A stretch of DNA of 64,000 nt from Candidatus Limosilactobacillus faecipullorum (GCA_019118465.1 DWYX01000059.1:1-64000); one strand, 5' to 3'; positions 35,324-44,838 are shown, numbered from the stretch's first letter. Notes: generated by a model not told the origin, from the sequence alone. Numbers and translations are program-made.

Positions 35324-36626
35324 AAAAGAAATTAATCATTATGTTTTGCGGAATATTTTAGCAAACGTTGGGCTATCAACTTATGTAATCATTGATACCC
35401 TTTTCATTGCGATTGCAGCCGGTTCAATGGGGCTAACGGTTTTAAACTTGGCCTTGCCACTTTTTAATATTTTTAACGCGACCGGCTTATTACTTGGGGT
35501 TGGTGGGGCAACCTATTTCTCATTAAACAAGATTAAGCACCCTCAACGGGTACGAACCCTCTATAGTCAGCTAATTACTTTTGCTTTTATCTTAGGGATA
35601 ATTGAAATCATCTTAATCATTACCTTTTTGGATCCAGTTTTACATCTACTTGGAGCAAATAGCCAAACCTTAGCTCTAGGGCGGACCTACGTCGGCTTCA
35701 TGTGTTTTAGTGCTCCTTTGTATATGTGTAACTACATCACAATTAACTTTGTGCGAAATGATGGTAACCCTAGCTTAACGATGATGGCGACCTTAACTGA
35801 AACGGTTTTTGTGATTATCATTGATTGGTTCTTTATTTTTAAGTTAGGACTACACATGGAAGGGGCTGCCTTAGCAGTAATTTTTTCACCGTTATGTAGC
35901 TTGTTAGTTTTAAGCCAACACTTACGTTTCAAAAAGCGCCAGCTTGAATGGCACTGGTGTTTACCGAAATGGCATACGCTAACGACCGCAGCTCGACTGG
36001 GGATTGCCCCGTTTTTGAACGAGATGAGTAGCGGGGTCAGTGTCTATGTGTTTAACTGGATGTTGCTTTATTTAGCTGGTAACTACGCGGTTGCTGCCTA
36101 TGGGGTGGTCGCTAATATTGCAATTATTACCTTAGCAGCGGCGAACGGAGTGGCTCTAGGAGTCCAACCAATTGCTAGTCGGGAGTTTGGTAAGCATGCA
36201 ATGAAAAACGCCGTCACAGCTTTTAAACATGGTCTGAGGATAACGATTGGCTTAGCGTTAGTCCTAATGATTGGCTTAATTATCTTTAAACGGCCAGTGA
36301 TAGATCTATTTAACACGGAACGTCAGCCCCAATTGTTGTCTTATGCACTGGTTGGAATGCCGATTTACTTTACCAGTACCATCTTTACGGCGATTAATAT
36401 CTTAATTATTATTTTCTTAACCGCTATTAATCAAGGAAGTACTTCTTTTCAGCTTTCCTTGTTACGGGGGTACGTAATTTTGATTCCGTTAATTGTGATC
36501 CTTGCCCTTACTATCGGAGTAAACGGAGTCTTCGCAGCGATGCCGATTAATGAGATCATCGTGATGATTTTAGGTGGGATTATCATGCGCAGTAAGCTTC
36601 GGGAAATGCAGGGAAGATCTTTATAA
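35307..36626 (+). CDS. MATE-family multidrug efflux transporter
   Basis: This polytopic protein of about 439 residues and 12 membrane helices belongs to the MATE family (NorM/DinF/MepA group), which exports cationic compounds using proton or sodium gradients. ADJACENT features include SMGLTVLNLALPLFNIFNATGLLLGVGGATYFS in the first half and the matching GVVANIAIITLAAANGVALGVQPIAS in the second half, as expected for a two-lobe transporter. The ATG at 35307 follows GGAGAAGG. Coupling with an acetyltransferase suggests modification plus export of one compound, which is inference. Confidence 0.88.
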   Translation: METAIKKEINHYVLRNILANVGLSTYVIIDTLFIAIAAGSMGLTVLNLALPLFNIFNATGLLLGVGGATYFSLNKIKHPQRVRTLYSQLITFAFILGIIEIILIITFLDPVLHLLGANSQTLALGRTYVGFMCFSAPLYMCNYITINFVRNDGNPSLTMMATLTETVFVIIIDWFFIFKLGLHMEGAALAVIFSPLCSLLVLSQHLRFKKRQLEWHWCLPKWHTLTTAARLGIAPFLNEMSSGVSVYVFNWMLLYLAGNYAVAAYGVVANIAIITLAAANGVALGVQPIASREFGKHAMKNAVTAFKHGLRITIGLALVLMIGLIIFKRPVIDLFNTERQPQLLSYALVGMPIYFTSTIFTAINILIIIFLTAINQGSTSFQLSLLRGYVILIPLIVILALTIGVNGVFAAMPINEIIVMILGGIIMRSKLREMQGRSL

Positions 36627-36640
36627 GTGAGCGATTAAAA

Positions 36641-36672
36641 AAGCGGCTAGGGAATTTCTTCCTTAGTCGCTT
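36641..36672 (-). terminator. Terminator of the Lrp-type regulator gene
   Basis: AAGCGACTAAGGAA pairs with TTCCCTAGCCGCTT with wobbles on the minus strand and is followed by six T residues. Confidence 0.75.
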
Positions 36673-36681
36673 AGTTATTTT

Positions 36682-37149
36682 CTAATGCTCTGCTGGTTCA
36701 TCGATTTCGGGATTGTTAAAGGTAATTCCACGATGATCAACACTGGTTGAGAAGACAATTTGTGTACTTGTTTTACCGAACCGCCGTTGTAAATCGTTGA
36801 TGAATTCGTCAAGATCGGCAGTGGATTTAAAGACTACTTCAAGAAGTTCAGAGTAATCGCCAGTTACACAATTGCATTCAATAATGTTTGGAACTTTCTC
36901 GACAAAGGGATAAAATTCACTTTTTTGCCGGGGTTCAAGTTGGATTTGGATAAAAGCCTTTACGTGGTAATTAAGCTTTTCAAAATTAACGCTAGCATGA
37001 TAACCAGTAATGATACCGCTTTTTTCTAATTTTGCAATGCGGGCGGCAATCGCTGGAGAAGAGATGAAGCAAGCTGCTGATAATTCTTTAAGTGAGGCCC
37101 GGGCATTTTTTTCGAGCATATTTATGATCTTGCGGTCGATTTGGTCCAT
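36682..37149 (-). CDS. Lrp/AsnC-family regulator
   Basis: This 155-residue protein has an N-terminal helix-turn-helix (DRKIINMLEKNARASLKELSAACFISSPAIAARIAKLEKSGIITGYHASV) and a C-terminal RAM domain with GDYSELLEVVFKSTADLDEFI that binds amino acids. Lrp-type proteins control amino acid metabolism and transport. It is convergent with the MATE gene and divergent from the universal stress protein gene. No linked target operon is visible. Confidence 0.9.
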   Translation of the reverse strand: MDQIDRKIINMLEKNARASLKELSAACFISSPAIAARIAKLEKSGIITGYHASVNFEKLNYHVKAFIQIQLEPRQKSEFYPFVEKVPNIIECNCVTGDYSELLEVVFKSTADLDEFINDLQRRFGKTSTQIVFSTSVDHRGITFNNPEIDEPAEH

Positions 37150-37332
37150 GTAAAGATACTCCTTTTCCGAATCGTTAGCCGATAAGTTAAACTACGTCGA
37201 TTGTAGAACAATTTATAGGTTGAAGTCAACGACAACCGAAGAACGGAAACATTTTCATCAATTTTCGTTCAGTTAAAGAGTAAGCAATATGGTACAATAG
37301 CAGTAAGAGTTGAGCGAATGGAGTGAAAAAGT

Positions 37333-37800
37333 ATGGATCAAGAATACGAAAACATTCTTGTGCCGGTTGATGGATCAGCACAAGCGGAAATGGCTTTGCG
37401 GAAGGCCTTAGCGGTTGCTAGCCGGAATGGGGCGCATGTGGATCTTTTGAACGTCATTGATACCCGGGCAATGTCATATAACTTTGCTGGGATGTCTGAT
37501 GGAAGTATTGCCTACCAATTAGTAGACAAGGCCCGTGAATACTTGCTTAGCCTACTTGAAAAGGCCAAGCAAGACGGTTTTGATAACCTCGATATCCACA
37601 TTCGGTTGGGAAATCCTAAGACGGTGATTTCTTTTGACTTCCCGCGGGACCACAACAATGATTTAATCATGATGGGGGCCAGTGGGATGTCTCGGCTTCA
37701 ACGGGCGATGGTTGGTTCTGTCACCTCATTTGTTAAGCGGAATGCAGCGATCGATGTCTTAGTTGTTCGAACAGACTTACAAGCTAAGCCGGAAGAATAA
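37333..37800 (+). CDS. Universal stress protein (UspA family)
   Basis: This 155-residue protein is a single Usp domain. It begins YENILVPVDGSAQAEMALRKALAVA and ends with the ATP-binding type loop MGASGMSRLQRAMVGSVTSFVKRNAAIDVLVVR, fitting G-2x-G-9x-G(S/T), so it probably binds ATP. The ATG follows GGAGTGAAAAAGT, and TACAAT at about 37295 is a likely -10. Function is general stress survival, with no specific partner indicated. Confidence 0.92.
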   Translation: MDQEYENILVPVDGSAQAEMALRKALAVASRNGAHVDLLNVIDTRAMSYNFAGMSDGSIAYQLVDKAREYLLSLLEKAKQDGFDNLDIHIRLGNPKTVISFDFPRDHNNDLIMMGASGMSRLQRAMVGSVTSFVKRNAAIDVLVVRTDLQAKPEE

Positions 37801-37812
37801 ATTCATTATCAA

Positions 37813-37872
37813 ATTAGTAAAATCGAGCTAGGGAAGAACCTTGAGTTTCTTTCCTAGCTCGATTTTACTAAT
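37813..37872. terminator. Very stable bidirectional terminator between usp and the glycerate kinase gene
   Basis: ATTAGTAAAATCGAGCTAGG pairs perfectly with CCTAGCTCGATTTTACTAAT (20 bp), continued by the GAAGAA/TTTCTT inner stem. It overlaps the last codon and stop of the glycerate kinase frame. Confidence 0.88.
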
Positions 37873-39011
37873 GGGTTGCTTTAATTAAACGGGCTACATT
37901 TTCTGCCGTTTGAGCAATATCATTAGTTGCATCTTTTAAGGCCTGATTAAGGTTCTTGGCGCCAGCGGGAGTGGCGAAAATTGCATCAATGCCATCTGGT
38001 GAATACAGGCTATCGATTCCTTTGCCAACATTACCGGCTAAAACAATCACGGGAGCATAAGGGGCGACTGCTTTGGTAGCCTTAGCCACCCCCCAAAGGA
38101 GTTTTGCCAAATTTGGTTTGGAAATCAATGCCACCTTCACCAGTAATTACGAAATCAGCTCCGCGGGCTTTTTCTTGAAGATGAGTTGCTTGGATGACAA
38201 GTTCGATTCCGCGGGCCATTTTAGCTTGAGTAAAGGCAAGTAAACCACCTCCCAGGCCTCCAGCGGCTCCGGCGCCAGGAACTTGTTCGATGTCAACGCC
38301 ACTGAATTGCTTAATTACAGTAGTGTAATGGTGTAAATTGGTATCGAGGGTTGCGATCATCATTGGGGTTGCCCCTTTTTGTGGGCCAAAAACTGCGGCA
38401 GCGCCGTTTTTGCCAGTCAGGGGATTTGTGACATCAGACGCAATTTGAATAGTTGTAGTTTTAAGCCGGGGATCGAGGTGATCAAGCTTAATGGTTACTA
38501 GTTGATTTAGTGCACCACCCCCAAGGCTAATTTCGTGACCATCCTTATCAAGAAGTTGCGCTCCCAAGGCTTGGGCCATCCCAGCACCTCCATCGGTAGT
38601 TGCACTTCCCCCAAGGCCAATAATAATTTTTTGAACTTGGTGATTAAGGGCATCTAAAATCAGTTCCCCCGTTCCATATGTTGTAGTTACTAGGGGATTA
38701 GCGGTCTGGCGATTAACAAACTGGAGGCCACTAGCTTGAGCCATTTCGATAACAGCGGTTTGCTGGTCACCAAGGATCCCATATTGAGCATCAACTAATT
38801 GGTTTAGCGGATTATGAACTTTAGTGGTAATTAACTGGCCGGCGGTTGCATCGACTAGTGATTGGACGGTCCCTTCACCTCCGTCAGCCATCGGAATAAG
38901 AGTATACTCAGCTTTAGGGAAAACCCGTTGAAATCCTGCTTTGATAACTTCAGCGGCTTCCTTTGCGGTTAGACCGCCTTTGAACGAATCAGGAGCAATT
39001 ACAAATTTCAT
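37868..39011 (-). pseudogene. glxK: Glycerate kinase with a +1 frameshift in a G6 run
   Basis: Two overlapping frames together make one GlxK/GarK-type glycerate 2-kinase of about 380 residues. The first (39011-38082) starts MKFVIAPDSFKGGLTAKEAAEVI, includes GLGGSATTDGGAGMAQALG and ITGEGGIDFQTKFGKTP, then ends early with LGGG-stop. The second (38140-37868) supplies the missing end GVAKATKAVAPYAPVIVLAGNVGKGID. The frames switch at six consecutive C on the plus strand (38090-38095); with five, the reading would be KTPLGVAKATKA, as expected. This may be a true inactivating mutation, slippage that still yields some protein, or a sequencing error. Confidence 0.88.
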
Positions 39012-39103
39012 GTTGTTATCCTTTCTATTTAATTATCCAGGTTTATTATAACGAACAACAGCAAAAGTTAATGAAATTCGTGATTGATATTTTGGAATGT
39101 AAA

Positions 39104-39137
39104 AAAAGCGACGAGAAAATTCATTCTCGTCGCTTTT
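39104..39137 (-). terminator. Terminator of gnd
   Basis: AAAAGCGACGAGAA pairs perfectly with TTCTCGTCGCTTTT (14 bp) around a six-base loop, and the minus strand runs into seven T residues. Confidence 0.9.
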
Positions 39138-39156
39138 AGTTTTCAACTCACGTTGA

Positions 39157-40593
39157 TTATTGTTCTTCGTACCAAGTGTAGTGGTAGTTACCTTCACGGT
39201 CAGTCCGTTCGTAAGTGTGAGCACCGAAGTAGTCACGTTGTGCTTGAAGCAAGTTTGCAGGAAGAACTTCTGCCCGGTAGGAGTCGTAGTAGCTAATTGC
39301 GGCTGCAAAGGCAGGAACCGGAATCCCGGCCTTAACAGAAAGCGCAACGACTTCGCGGATAGCCTTTTGGTACTTAGCAGTGATGTCCTTGAAGTAGTCA
39401 TCCAAGAGCAAGTTCTTCAATTCAGGATCCTTTTCAAAGGCGTCCGTGATCTTTTGTAAGAATTGAGCCCGGATGATGCAACCTTCACGCCAGATTTGTG
39501 CTAATTGGCCATATTGAAGGTTCCAGTCGTAACGTTCGGAGTCGATCCGCATTTGTTCGAATCCTTGAGCGTAGGACATAACCTTACCGAAGTAGAGGGC
39601 TTCACGAATCTTTTCGATGTATTCCTTCTTTTCATCGTCAGAAAGGTTAACCTTTTCAACATCTTCAGGAAGAACCTTGCTTGCGGCAACCCGTTCGTTC
39701 TTCAACATGGAGATGTAACGAGCGTAAACCGCTTCCGTAATAACTGATTGTGGGGCACCACCGTCAAGGGCAGTTTCAGAAGACCACTTACCAGTACCCT
39801 TGTTAGCACCACGGTCAAGAATCATGTCAACGATTGGCGTGTTCTTGTCGCCTAAGTCATCCTTACGAGTAAGGATGTCAGCCGTAATTTCAACAAGGTA
39901 AGAGTCCAATTCACCCTTGTTCCAGTCAGCGAAGATGTCAGCCATTTCGTCAACTGAAAGGCCAAGGACGTTACGCATAACGTTGTATGCTTCGTCGATT
40001 AATTCTTCGTCCCCGTATTCAATCCCGTTGTGGACCATCTTTACGTAGTGGCCGGCACCGTTAGGGCCGATGTAGGTAACACATGGCTTACCGTCTTCAG
40101 CCTTAGCAGCGATCTGAGTAAGGATAGGAGCAACCAAGTCGTAAGCTTCCTTTTGGCCACCTGGCATCAAGGAAGGACCTTGGAGGGCACCGAGTTCACC
40201 ACCGGAAACCCCCATACCGATGAAGTTGATTCCGGACTTGTCCAACTTAGCGTTCCGAGCCATGGTGTCGTGGAAGTTAGTGTTCCCACCATCGATCAAA
40301 ACGTCACCTTCGTCAAGTAATGGAATTAATTCGTTGATAACGGCATCAGTACCCTTACCGGCCTTAACCATCATGAGAATCCGGCGAGGCTTTTCCAAAG
40401 AATTAACGAAGTCTTCGATCGTGTAACTTGGAACAAGCTTCTTTTCACTGTGGTCACGCATCATTTCGTCAGTCCGTTCACGGTGACGGTTGTATACACC
40501 GACCGTGAAACCGCGACTTTCGATGTTGAGGGCAAGGTTCTTACCCATAACGGCAAGACCGATAACACCAATTTGTGCCTTTTGATCTGACAT
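39157..40593 (-). CDS. gnd: 6-phosphogluconate dehydrogenase (decarboxylating)
   Basis: Gnd oxidises 6-phosphogluconate to ribulose-5-phosphate, CO2 and NADPH, the step before the phosphoketolase route in heterofermenters. The 478 residues are full length. [29 protein letters not shown] is the dinucleotide-binding fold, [12 protein letters not shown] and [22 protein letters not shown] bind substrate and cofactor, and [16 protein letters not shown] holds the catalytic Lys. The C-terminal tail reads [21 protein letters not shown]. It has its own promoter and terminator, with zwf upstream on the same strand behind a terminator. Confidence 0.97.
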   Translation of the reverse strand: MSDQKAQIGVIGLAVMGKNLALNIESRGFTVGVYNRHRERTDEMMRDHSEKKLVPSYTIEDFVNSLEKPRRILMMVKAGKGTDAVINELIPLLDEGDVLIDGGNTNFHDTMARNAKLDKSGINFIGMGVSGGELGALQGPSLMPGGQKEAYDLVAPILTQIAAKAEDGKPCVTYIGPNGAGHYVKMVHNGIEYGDEELIDEAYNVMRNVLGLSVDEMADIFADWNKGELDSYLVEITADILTRKDDLGDKNTPIVDMILDRGANKGTGKWSSETALDGGAPQSVITEAVYARYISMLKNERVAASKVLPEDVEKVNLSDDEKKEYIEKIREALYFGKVMSYAQGFEQMRIDSERYDWNLQYGQLAQIWREGCIIRAQFLQKITDAFEKDPELKNLLLDDYFKDITAKYQKAIREVVALSVKAGIPVPAFAAAISYYDSYRAEVLPANLLQAQRDYFGAHTYERTDREGNYHYTWYEEQ

Positions 40594-40638
40594 TGTGTTG
40601 TCACACTCCTTAATCTAAATAAACATATTACGGCCCCT

Positions 40639-40644
40639 ATTATA
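40639..40644 (-). promoter_or_regulatory. -10 element of gnd
   Basis: TATAAT is present on the minus strand 46 bases upstream of the gnd start codon. The expected -35 position reads TTTCCG, which is weak, so an activator may help. Confidence 0.55.
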
Positions 40645-40702
40645 GCAGATCAAAAATAAAACGGAAATGTTTTTGATAATCGTTGAGCAAACTTGTTTTT
40701 GG

Positions 40703-40716
40703 TGCAAGCGCTAACA
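40703..40716. promoter_or_regulatory. Consensus cre site upstream of the gnd promoter
   Basis: TGCAAGCGCTAACA fits the CcpA cre pattern at every defined position. Its centre is about 78 bases before the predicted gnd start, a position more typical of CcpA activation than repression. Confidence 0.65.
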
Positions 40717-40781
40717 TCAAAGATATAGCGGGGTTTGATCTCGAAAAAGACATTTAAAAATTTTTTCGCAAGGGATTAAAA

Positions 40782-40815
40782 AAACAGGGAAGAAAGGTAA
40801 ATTTCTTCCCTGTTT
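40782..40815 (-). terminator. Terminator of zwf
   Basis: AAACAGGGAAGAAA pairs perfectly with TTTCTTCCCTGTTT around six bases, and the minus strand continues with a T-run. It has the exact GGGAAGAAA family core. Confidence 0.88.
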
Positions 40816-40869
40816 CTAATGTTGTACAGGAATTCAAGTAGTCAAGAAGGCGTTATCCTGACCGCTTTC

Positions 40870-42351
40870 CTATTTGTTCAACTTGTAGATCCAAGCCCGA
40901 CCATCACGAGCAAGCAATTCGTCAGAAGCGGCTGGTCCCATTGAACCTGGGGCGTAGTTAGGGAATTGAGGTTCTTCAATGTCCCAAAGCTTCCGAACAA
41001 CATCAACAAACTTCCAAGCGTAGGCAATTTCAGCCCATGAAGCGAAGTTAGTGTGGTTGCCTTCCAAAGCATCGTGGAAAAGCCGTTCGTATGGTTCTGG
41101 TGCTTCCTTCTTTTCGTCAGCTGATTGCAAGAACTTAAGGTCAACTGGTTCCGTCTTGAAGCCTTGACCGGCACTCTTAGCGTTAACCCGCAATGCAAAC
41201 CCAGATTCTGGTTCAACATAAATCGTCAGAACATTACTCTTAAGAGATTGTTCTGATACCATCCGTGGGTTAGCAAAAATGTCGATTAATGGCTTCCGGA
41301 AGACAACATCGATCCGGGTAAACTTGTCAGCCAACTTCTTCCCAGTCCGAACGTAGAATGGCACACCAGACCAACGGTAGTTGTCAAACATAAGCTTAGC
41401 AGCTACGAAAGTTTCCGTTGATGAGTCTGATGGTACCCCGTCTGCGTCACGGTAAGCTGGAGTGTTGTCGCCAGCATCGTATTGACCACGAACAAAGTTA
41501 GCGGCTGCTTCGGATGGGGTGTAAACCCGTAAGGAACGAAGGGCCTTGATCTTTTCAACCCGAACATCACTGTCAGTGAAGGAAACCGGTTGTTCCATTG
41601 CCAATTGGGCAACCACTTGCATAATGTGGTTTTGAACCATGTCCCGAAGGGCACCAGAATTGTCGTAGTAACCAGCCCGTTCTTCGACCCCAAGCTTTTC
41701 ACTTAAGGTAACTTGGATGTTGTCGATGTAACGGTTGTTCCAAAGAGATTCAACGATCGTGTTACCAAACCGAAGAGCTTGGATGTTTTGAACCATTTCC
41801 TTTCCGAGATAGTGGTCAATCCGGAAGATTTGGTTTTCATCGAAAGTTTGTGACAATTCATCGTTCAAAGTCTTAGCAGAAGCAAAGTCACGCCCAAATG
41901 GCTTTTCCATGATCAAACGGTTGTAGCCTTCATCAGTCAAGAGATTTTGCTTCTTAATGTTCATGGCAATCGTTCCAAAGAATTGTGGAGCAACTGACAT
42001 GTAGAAGAGGCGGTTACCTTGCGTTCCGAATTGTTTATCTAACTTAGCCAAACGTTCCTTAAGCACATCATAGTGTTCAGGCTTAGTAACGTCGTGGGCT
42101 TGGTAGAAGAAGTGCTTCGTGAAAGCAGTAGCTTCGCCATTCTTCGTTTCAGGAATATCCTTAATCGAATCAGCAACTAAAGCTTGGAATTCTTCGTCTG
42201 ACTTTTCCCGACGAGAAGTACCAAGTAAAGCAAAGTGGTCTGCAAGGTATCCCTTCTGGTATAGCTTAAAAAGGGATGGGTAGAGCTTACGGTGGGCAAG
42301 GTCACCGGCAGCCCCAAATAAAGTAATCAAAGCAATGTTTTCCGTAGCCAA
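40870..42351 (-). CDS. zwf: Glucose-6-phosphate 1-dehydrogenase
   Basis: Zwf oxidises glucose-6-phosphate and makes NADPH at the entry to the 6-phosphogluconate/phosphoketolase pathway. The protein is about 493 residues. TLFGAAGDLAHRKLYPSLFKLYQKG is the coenzyme loop and RIDHYLGKEMVQN holds the catalytic region. I prefer a TTG start at 42351 (LATENIAL), eight bases after GGAG; the track start includes 16 residues that do not fit the family. It is expressed next to gnd but separated by a terminator. Confidence 0.96.
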   Translation of the reverse strand: MATENIALITLFGAAGDLAHRKLYPSLFKLYQKGYLADHFALLGTSRREKSDEEFQALVADSIKDIPETKNGEATAFTKHFFYQAHDVTKPEHYDVLKERLAKLDKQFGTQGNRLFYMSVAPQFFGTIAMNIKKQNLLTDEGYNRLIMEKPFGRDFASAKTLNDELSQTFDENQIFRIDHYLGKEMVQNIQALRFGNTIVESLWNNRYIDNIQVTLSEKLGVEERAGYYDNSGALRDMVQNHIMQVVAQLAMEQPVSFTDSDVRVEKIKALRSLRVYTPSEAAANFVRGQYDAGDNTPAYRDADGVPSDSSTETFVAAKLMFDNYRWSGVPFYVRTGKKLADKFTRIDVVFRKPLIDIFANPRMVSEQSLKSNVLTIYVEPESGFALRVNAKSAGQGFKTEPVDLKFLQSADEKKEAPEPYERLFHDALEGNHTNFASWAEIAYAWKFVDVVRKLWDIEEPQFPNYAPGSMGPAASDELLARDGRAWIYKLNK

Positions 42352-42542
42352 TGTGTTCACTCCTCTAGAATTTAAATAAATTCGCTCTAACGGTAACAAT
42401 TATATACTCTCTTGCCCAGCTCTGCACGAAAAACAGGGTTTAGAAACTCTAAAAACAAAAACTTTGAAAAATGGAATGGCTGGAGTGAAACGGTAGTTGG
42501 CGGTAATTGTTAAATGTCGATCAAAATTGGTCTAGCTTAAAA

Positions 42543-43727
42543 TTATTTTTCGATAATCTGATCATGCCGTTCGCTAAATAAGCCAAAAATCGTGAAGATA
42601 ATCGAAATCAAAATCGTAACGATAATGGCCACTTGCCAATTTCCAGCAGTTGCCTTCAAGTTTCCAGTTAACCAAGGGCCAATTGCGGCTAATAAGTAAC
42701 CAAGGGATTGCACCATTCCGGAAAGGGAACGAGTATCAGCAGGATTACTAGTTTTAAGGCCAAAGAGAGTCATGATTAAGCCAAATGTTGAAGCAGTTCC
42801 TAAACCTAAAAGTAGGGCAATTAGGACGTAGTAGGTAAAACTGCTAGTTGGGAGAAGCAGGCCAACGTAGCCTAAAGTTGTAAGTAATCCGGCGACAAAG
42901 ACGATGCTCCCACGTTTTTTAACTTTAGTTGCTAACATCGGGACGATAAAGGCAGTTGGCATCGAGAAGAGTTGGAAGAGTCCAGCAACTAGACTCGCAT
43001 TATTACTTGAAAGGCCATGGTCCATGGCGATACTTGGGAGCCAAGCAACAGTAGTGTAGAAGACGAATGAAGACAGGCCAAAGTAAAGGAGTAAGTACCA
43101 AGCCCGGGGGTTAGTGTACATATTGTTGCCCTTTGCAAGCTTGGCAGTCTGGATAATTGGCCGACTTCTCCTTGCCGTGGGGAGCCATAGGATCAAGGTG
43201 ACCGTAACCAAGAGGGTTAGGATAGTGATTCCAAATTGCCAGCTATTGGCGTGAGCGATTGGAGTGATCAGATAGGCTCCTAAGGCGCTAAACATGGTAA
43301 GAGAAACATTGTAGAGACTAGTCATTGGCCCGATTCGGTCGGGCATTTTTTCGGTGATGATCGCTGGTAATAGGACGTTAATGAAAGTGGTGGCGATCCC
43401 AATTAAGACAGTCCCAATCATTAAGGCTGAAAGTGAGAAGATCCGTAAAATTGAACCTAAGATTAGAATTGCTAAGGCGAGGGCGATGGTAATTTCGTTA
43501 CCAAACCGCCGACTCAGTCCCGGAACTAGTGAAGAAAGTACTCCAAAGCAAATCAAGGGGATGGTGGTTAAGATTCCTAACTCGGTTACCGGAATGTGGA
43601 AACTAGTAGCGATTTCATTTACAACAGATGGTAGTGAGGTAAACGGTGACCGCATACAAGCTCCAAGAAGAAAGAGCCCAAGGACTAAGAAAAAGCTTTG
43701 ACGTTTGGTTTGGGTCAAAGTGGTCAT
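42543..43727 (-). CDS. MFS transporter, CynX/NimT type
   Basis: This 12-helix major facilitator of about 394 residues resembles the cyanate-permease-like CynX/NimT branch, with GACMRSPFTSLPSVVNEIATSF near the start and repeated hydrophobic segments. Substrates of this branch range from cyanate and nitroimidazoles to unknown compounds. The ATG at 43727 is immediately behind AAAGGA, so the TTG three codons later could be the true start. It stands alone after zwf. No substrate can be inferred. Confidence 0.82.
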   Translation of the reverse strand: MTTLTQTKRQSFFLVLGLFLLGACMRSPFTSLPSVVNEIATSFHIPVTELGILTTIPLICFGVLSSLVPGLSRRFGNEITIALALAILILGSILRIFSLSALMIGTVLIGIATTFINVLLPAIITEKMPDRIGPMTSLYNVSLTMFSALGAYLITPIAHANSWQFGITILTLLVTVTLILWLPTARRSRPIIQTAKLAKGNNMYTNPRAWYLLLYFGLSSFVFYTTVAWLPSIAMDHGLSSNNASLVAGLFQLFSMPTAFIVPMLATKVKKRGSIVFVAGLLTTLGYVGLLLPTSSFTYYVLIALLLGLGTASTFGLIMTLFGLKTSNPADTRSLSGMVQSLGYLLAAIGPWLTGNLKATAGNWQVAIIVTILISIIFTIFGLFSERHDQIIEK

Positions 43728-43893
43728 TCCTTTCGTATTAAAGTCACTATATTTTAGCACATATAACGTTTTACTAAAACCATAACTATTGAGTCAACAA
43801 GGAAGGACTAATTTTAAATCTTGAATTTTGGAGAAATTGACGAAACCGTTACAAAATAATACAATAGTTGAGATCTTAAATCGGAGGAAAATG

Positions 43894-44313
43894 ATGACGG
43901 CAAAATTATATCCGTTTTTAACTTTTGAAAACGCAAAGGAAGCAATGGCCTACTATGCGGAAGTTTTCGGGGCCCAAATTATTACTCACAACCCGCTTAG
44001 CGAAGCGCAAGTGACGAACTTGGGGTTGGAAGTTTCAGATCTTGAAGAGACAACCGCATTAGGTGAGTTTACGGTTGCAGGGCAAAAAATTATTTGTGCG
44101 GATGCAACAATGAATAATCCACAACCTTCATCCTTAGTGGCGATTCTATTAAATTTTGATGGTGATGAAGGAGCTGCCCGGGAATTTTTTGATCGGTTAG
44201 CTAGTTCAGAAGAATTACGGGTGACAATGCCATTCGGACCTCATCAATATTATGGCCAATTAGGTCAAATTGTGGACCGTTACGGGATCACGTGGTATGT
44301 AGTTTCTGAATAA
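43894..44313 (+). CDS. VOC-family protein, PhnB/glyoxalase-like
   Basis: This protein of about 139 residues is a single VOC (glyoxalase/bleomycin-resistance) fold of the PhnB-like type, starting KLYPFLTFENAKEAMAYYAEVFGAQI. It ends with FGPHQYYGQLGQIVDRYGITWYV, typical of this subfamily. A metal-dependent enzyme or small-molecule binder is possible; the reaction is unknown. The ATG at 43894 has GGAGG six bases upstream, with another ATG directly before it; the track start is far upstream. Confidence 0.83.
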   Translation: MTAKLYPFLTFENAKEAMAYYAEVFGAQIITHNPLSEAQVTNLGLEVSDLEETTALGEFTVAGQKIICADATMNNPQPSSLVAILLNFDGDEGAAREFFDRLASSEELRVTMPFGPHQYYGQLGQIVDRYGITWYVVSE

Positions 44314-44329
44314 TATTCAGAGATGAAAT

Positions 44330-44366
44330 AAAGACCAGGAAGAACTCGCTTCTTCCCGGTCTTTTT
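44330..44366. terminator. Bidirectional terminator between the VOC gene and nrdI
   Basis: AAAGACCAGGAAGAA pairs with TTCTTCCCGGTCTTT with one mismatch around five bases, followed by T residues. It overlaps the nrdI stop. Confidence 0.8.
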
Positions 44367-44838
44367 ACTTTTCATCTGCAAATTCACTTGCCCGTTGCTT
44401 AAGAACACCATAAATTCGTTCGATATCTCGATCCGTTCCCCGGAGTTCATAGTCAGCAAGAAAAGGTAAATTAAACTTGGCAGAATATTTGCGAGCCGTC
44501 AAGCAATACTGCTCGTTGAAATTTTTATTTCCAGAACCAACAATTCCCATGCAACGTTTGATATTGTCGTTTTGTTCTACATATTCTCCCAAAGGATTAG
44601 TCAGCATTTCGGTAAAGCCAGAATCAAAGCCGTTACCACCGTCGAGGTAAGTCGGAACGAAGATAAAGAAGGGCTGGGTTTCCTTAGCTGGTAAGGTTTG
44701 TTCGGTAATTTCTTTTAGAGTAACTGCCGGATTAGCCTTATTGATGATATGTTGTTGTTCAGCGTATGAAGCCAAGCGTTTTAAAAAGGAGCGGGTATTT
44801 CCTTCAATTGAAATGAAAAGAATGCTAAGATCGTTCAT
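44365..44838 (-). CDS. nrdI: NrdI-family flavodoxin
   Basis: NrdI is the FMN protein that makes the oxidant needed to build the dimanganese-tyrosyl cofactor of class Ib ribonucleotide reductase. The 157-residue protein shows SIEGNTRSFLKRL (phosphate loop), FVPTYLDGGNG and GIVGSGNKNFNEQYCLTARKYSAKF, close to the conserved GSGNRNFG..F of NrdI. The related nrdE, nrdF and nrdH genes are not adjacent, so this is an orphan copy. No NrdR box was found in front of it. Confidence 0.88.
   Translation of the reverse strand: MNDLSILFISIEGNTRSFLKRLASYAEQQHIINKANPAVTLKEITEQTLPAKETQPFFIFVPTYLDGGNGFDSGFTEMLTNPLGEYVEQNDNIKRCMGIVGSGNKNFNEQYCLTARKYSAKFNLPFLADYELRGTDRDIERIYGVLKQRASEFADEK

Noticed and set aside
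37150-37332. Possible Lacto-usp-type RNA upstream of the universal stress gene
   Set aside because: The space between the promoter-like TACAAT and the start codon is only about 35 bases, too short for a structured leader, and no clear stem is visible.
39160-39459. 99-residue plus-strand ORF
   Set aside because: Antisense shadow of gnd, as are the other plus-strand ORFs in 39-40.4 kb.
43712-43725. GGTCAAAGTGGTCA, similar to a CtsR heptad repeat
   Set aside because: The spacer is two instead of three bases, the second heptad is imperfect, and it lies over the start codon of an MFS transporter rather than a stress gene.
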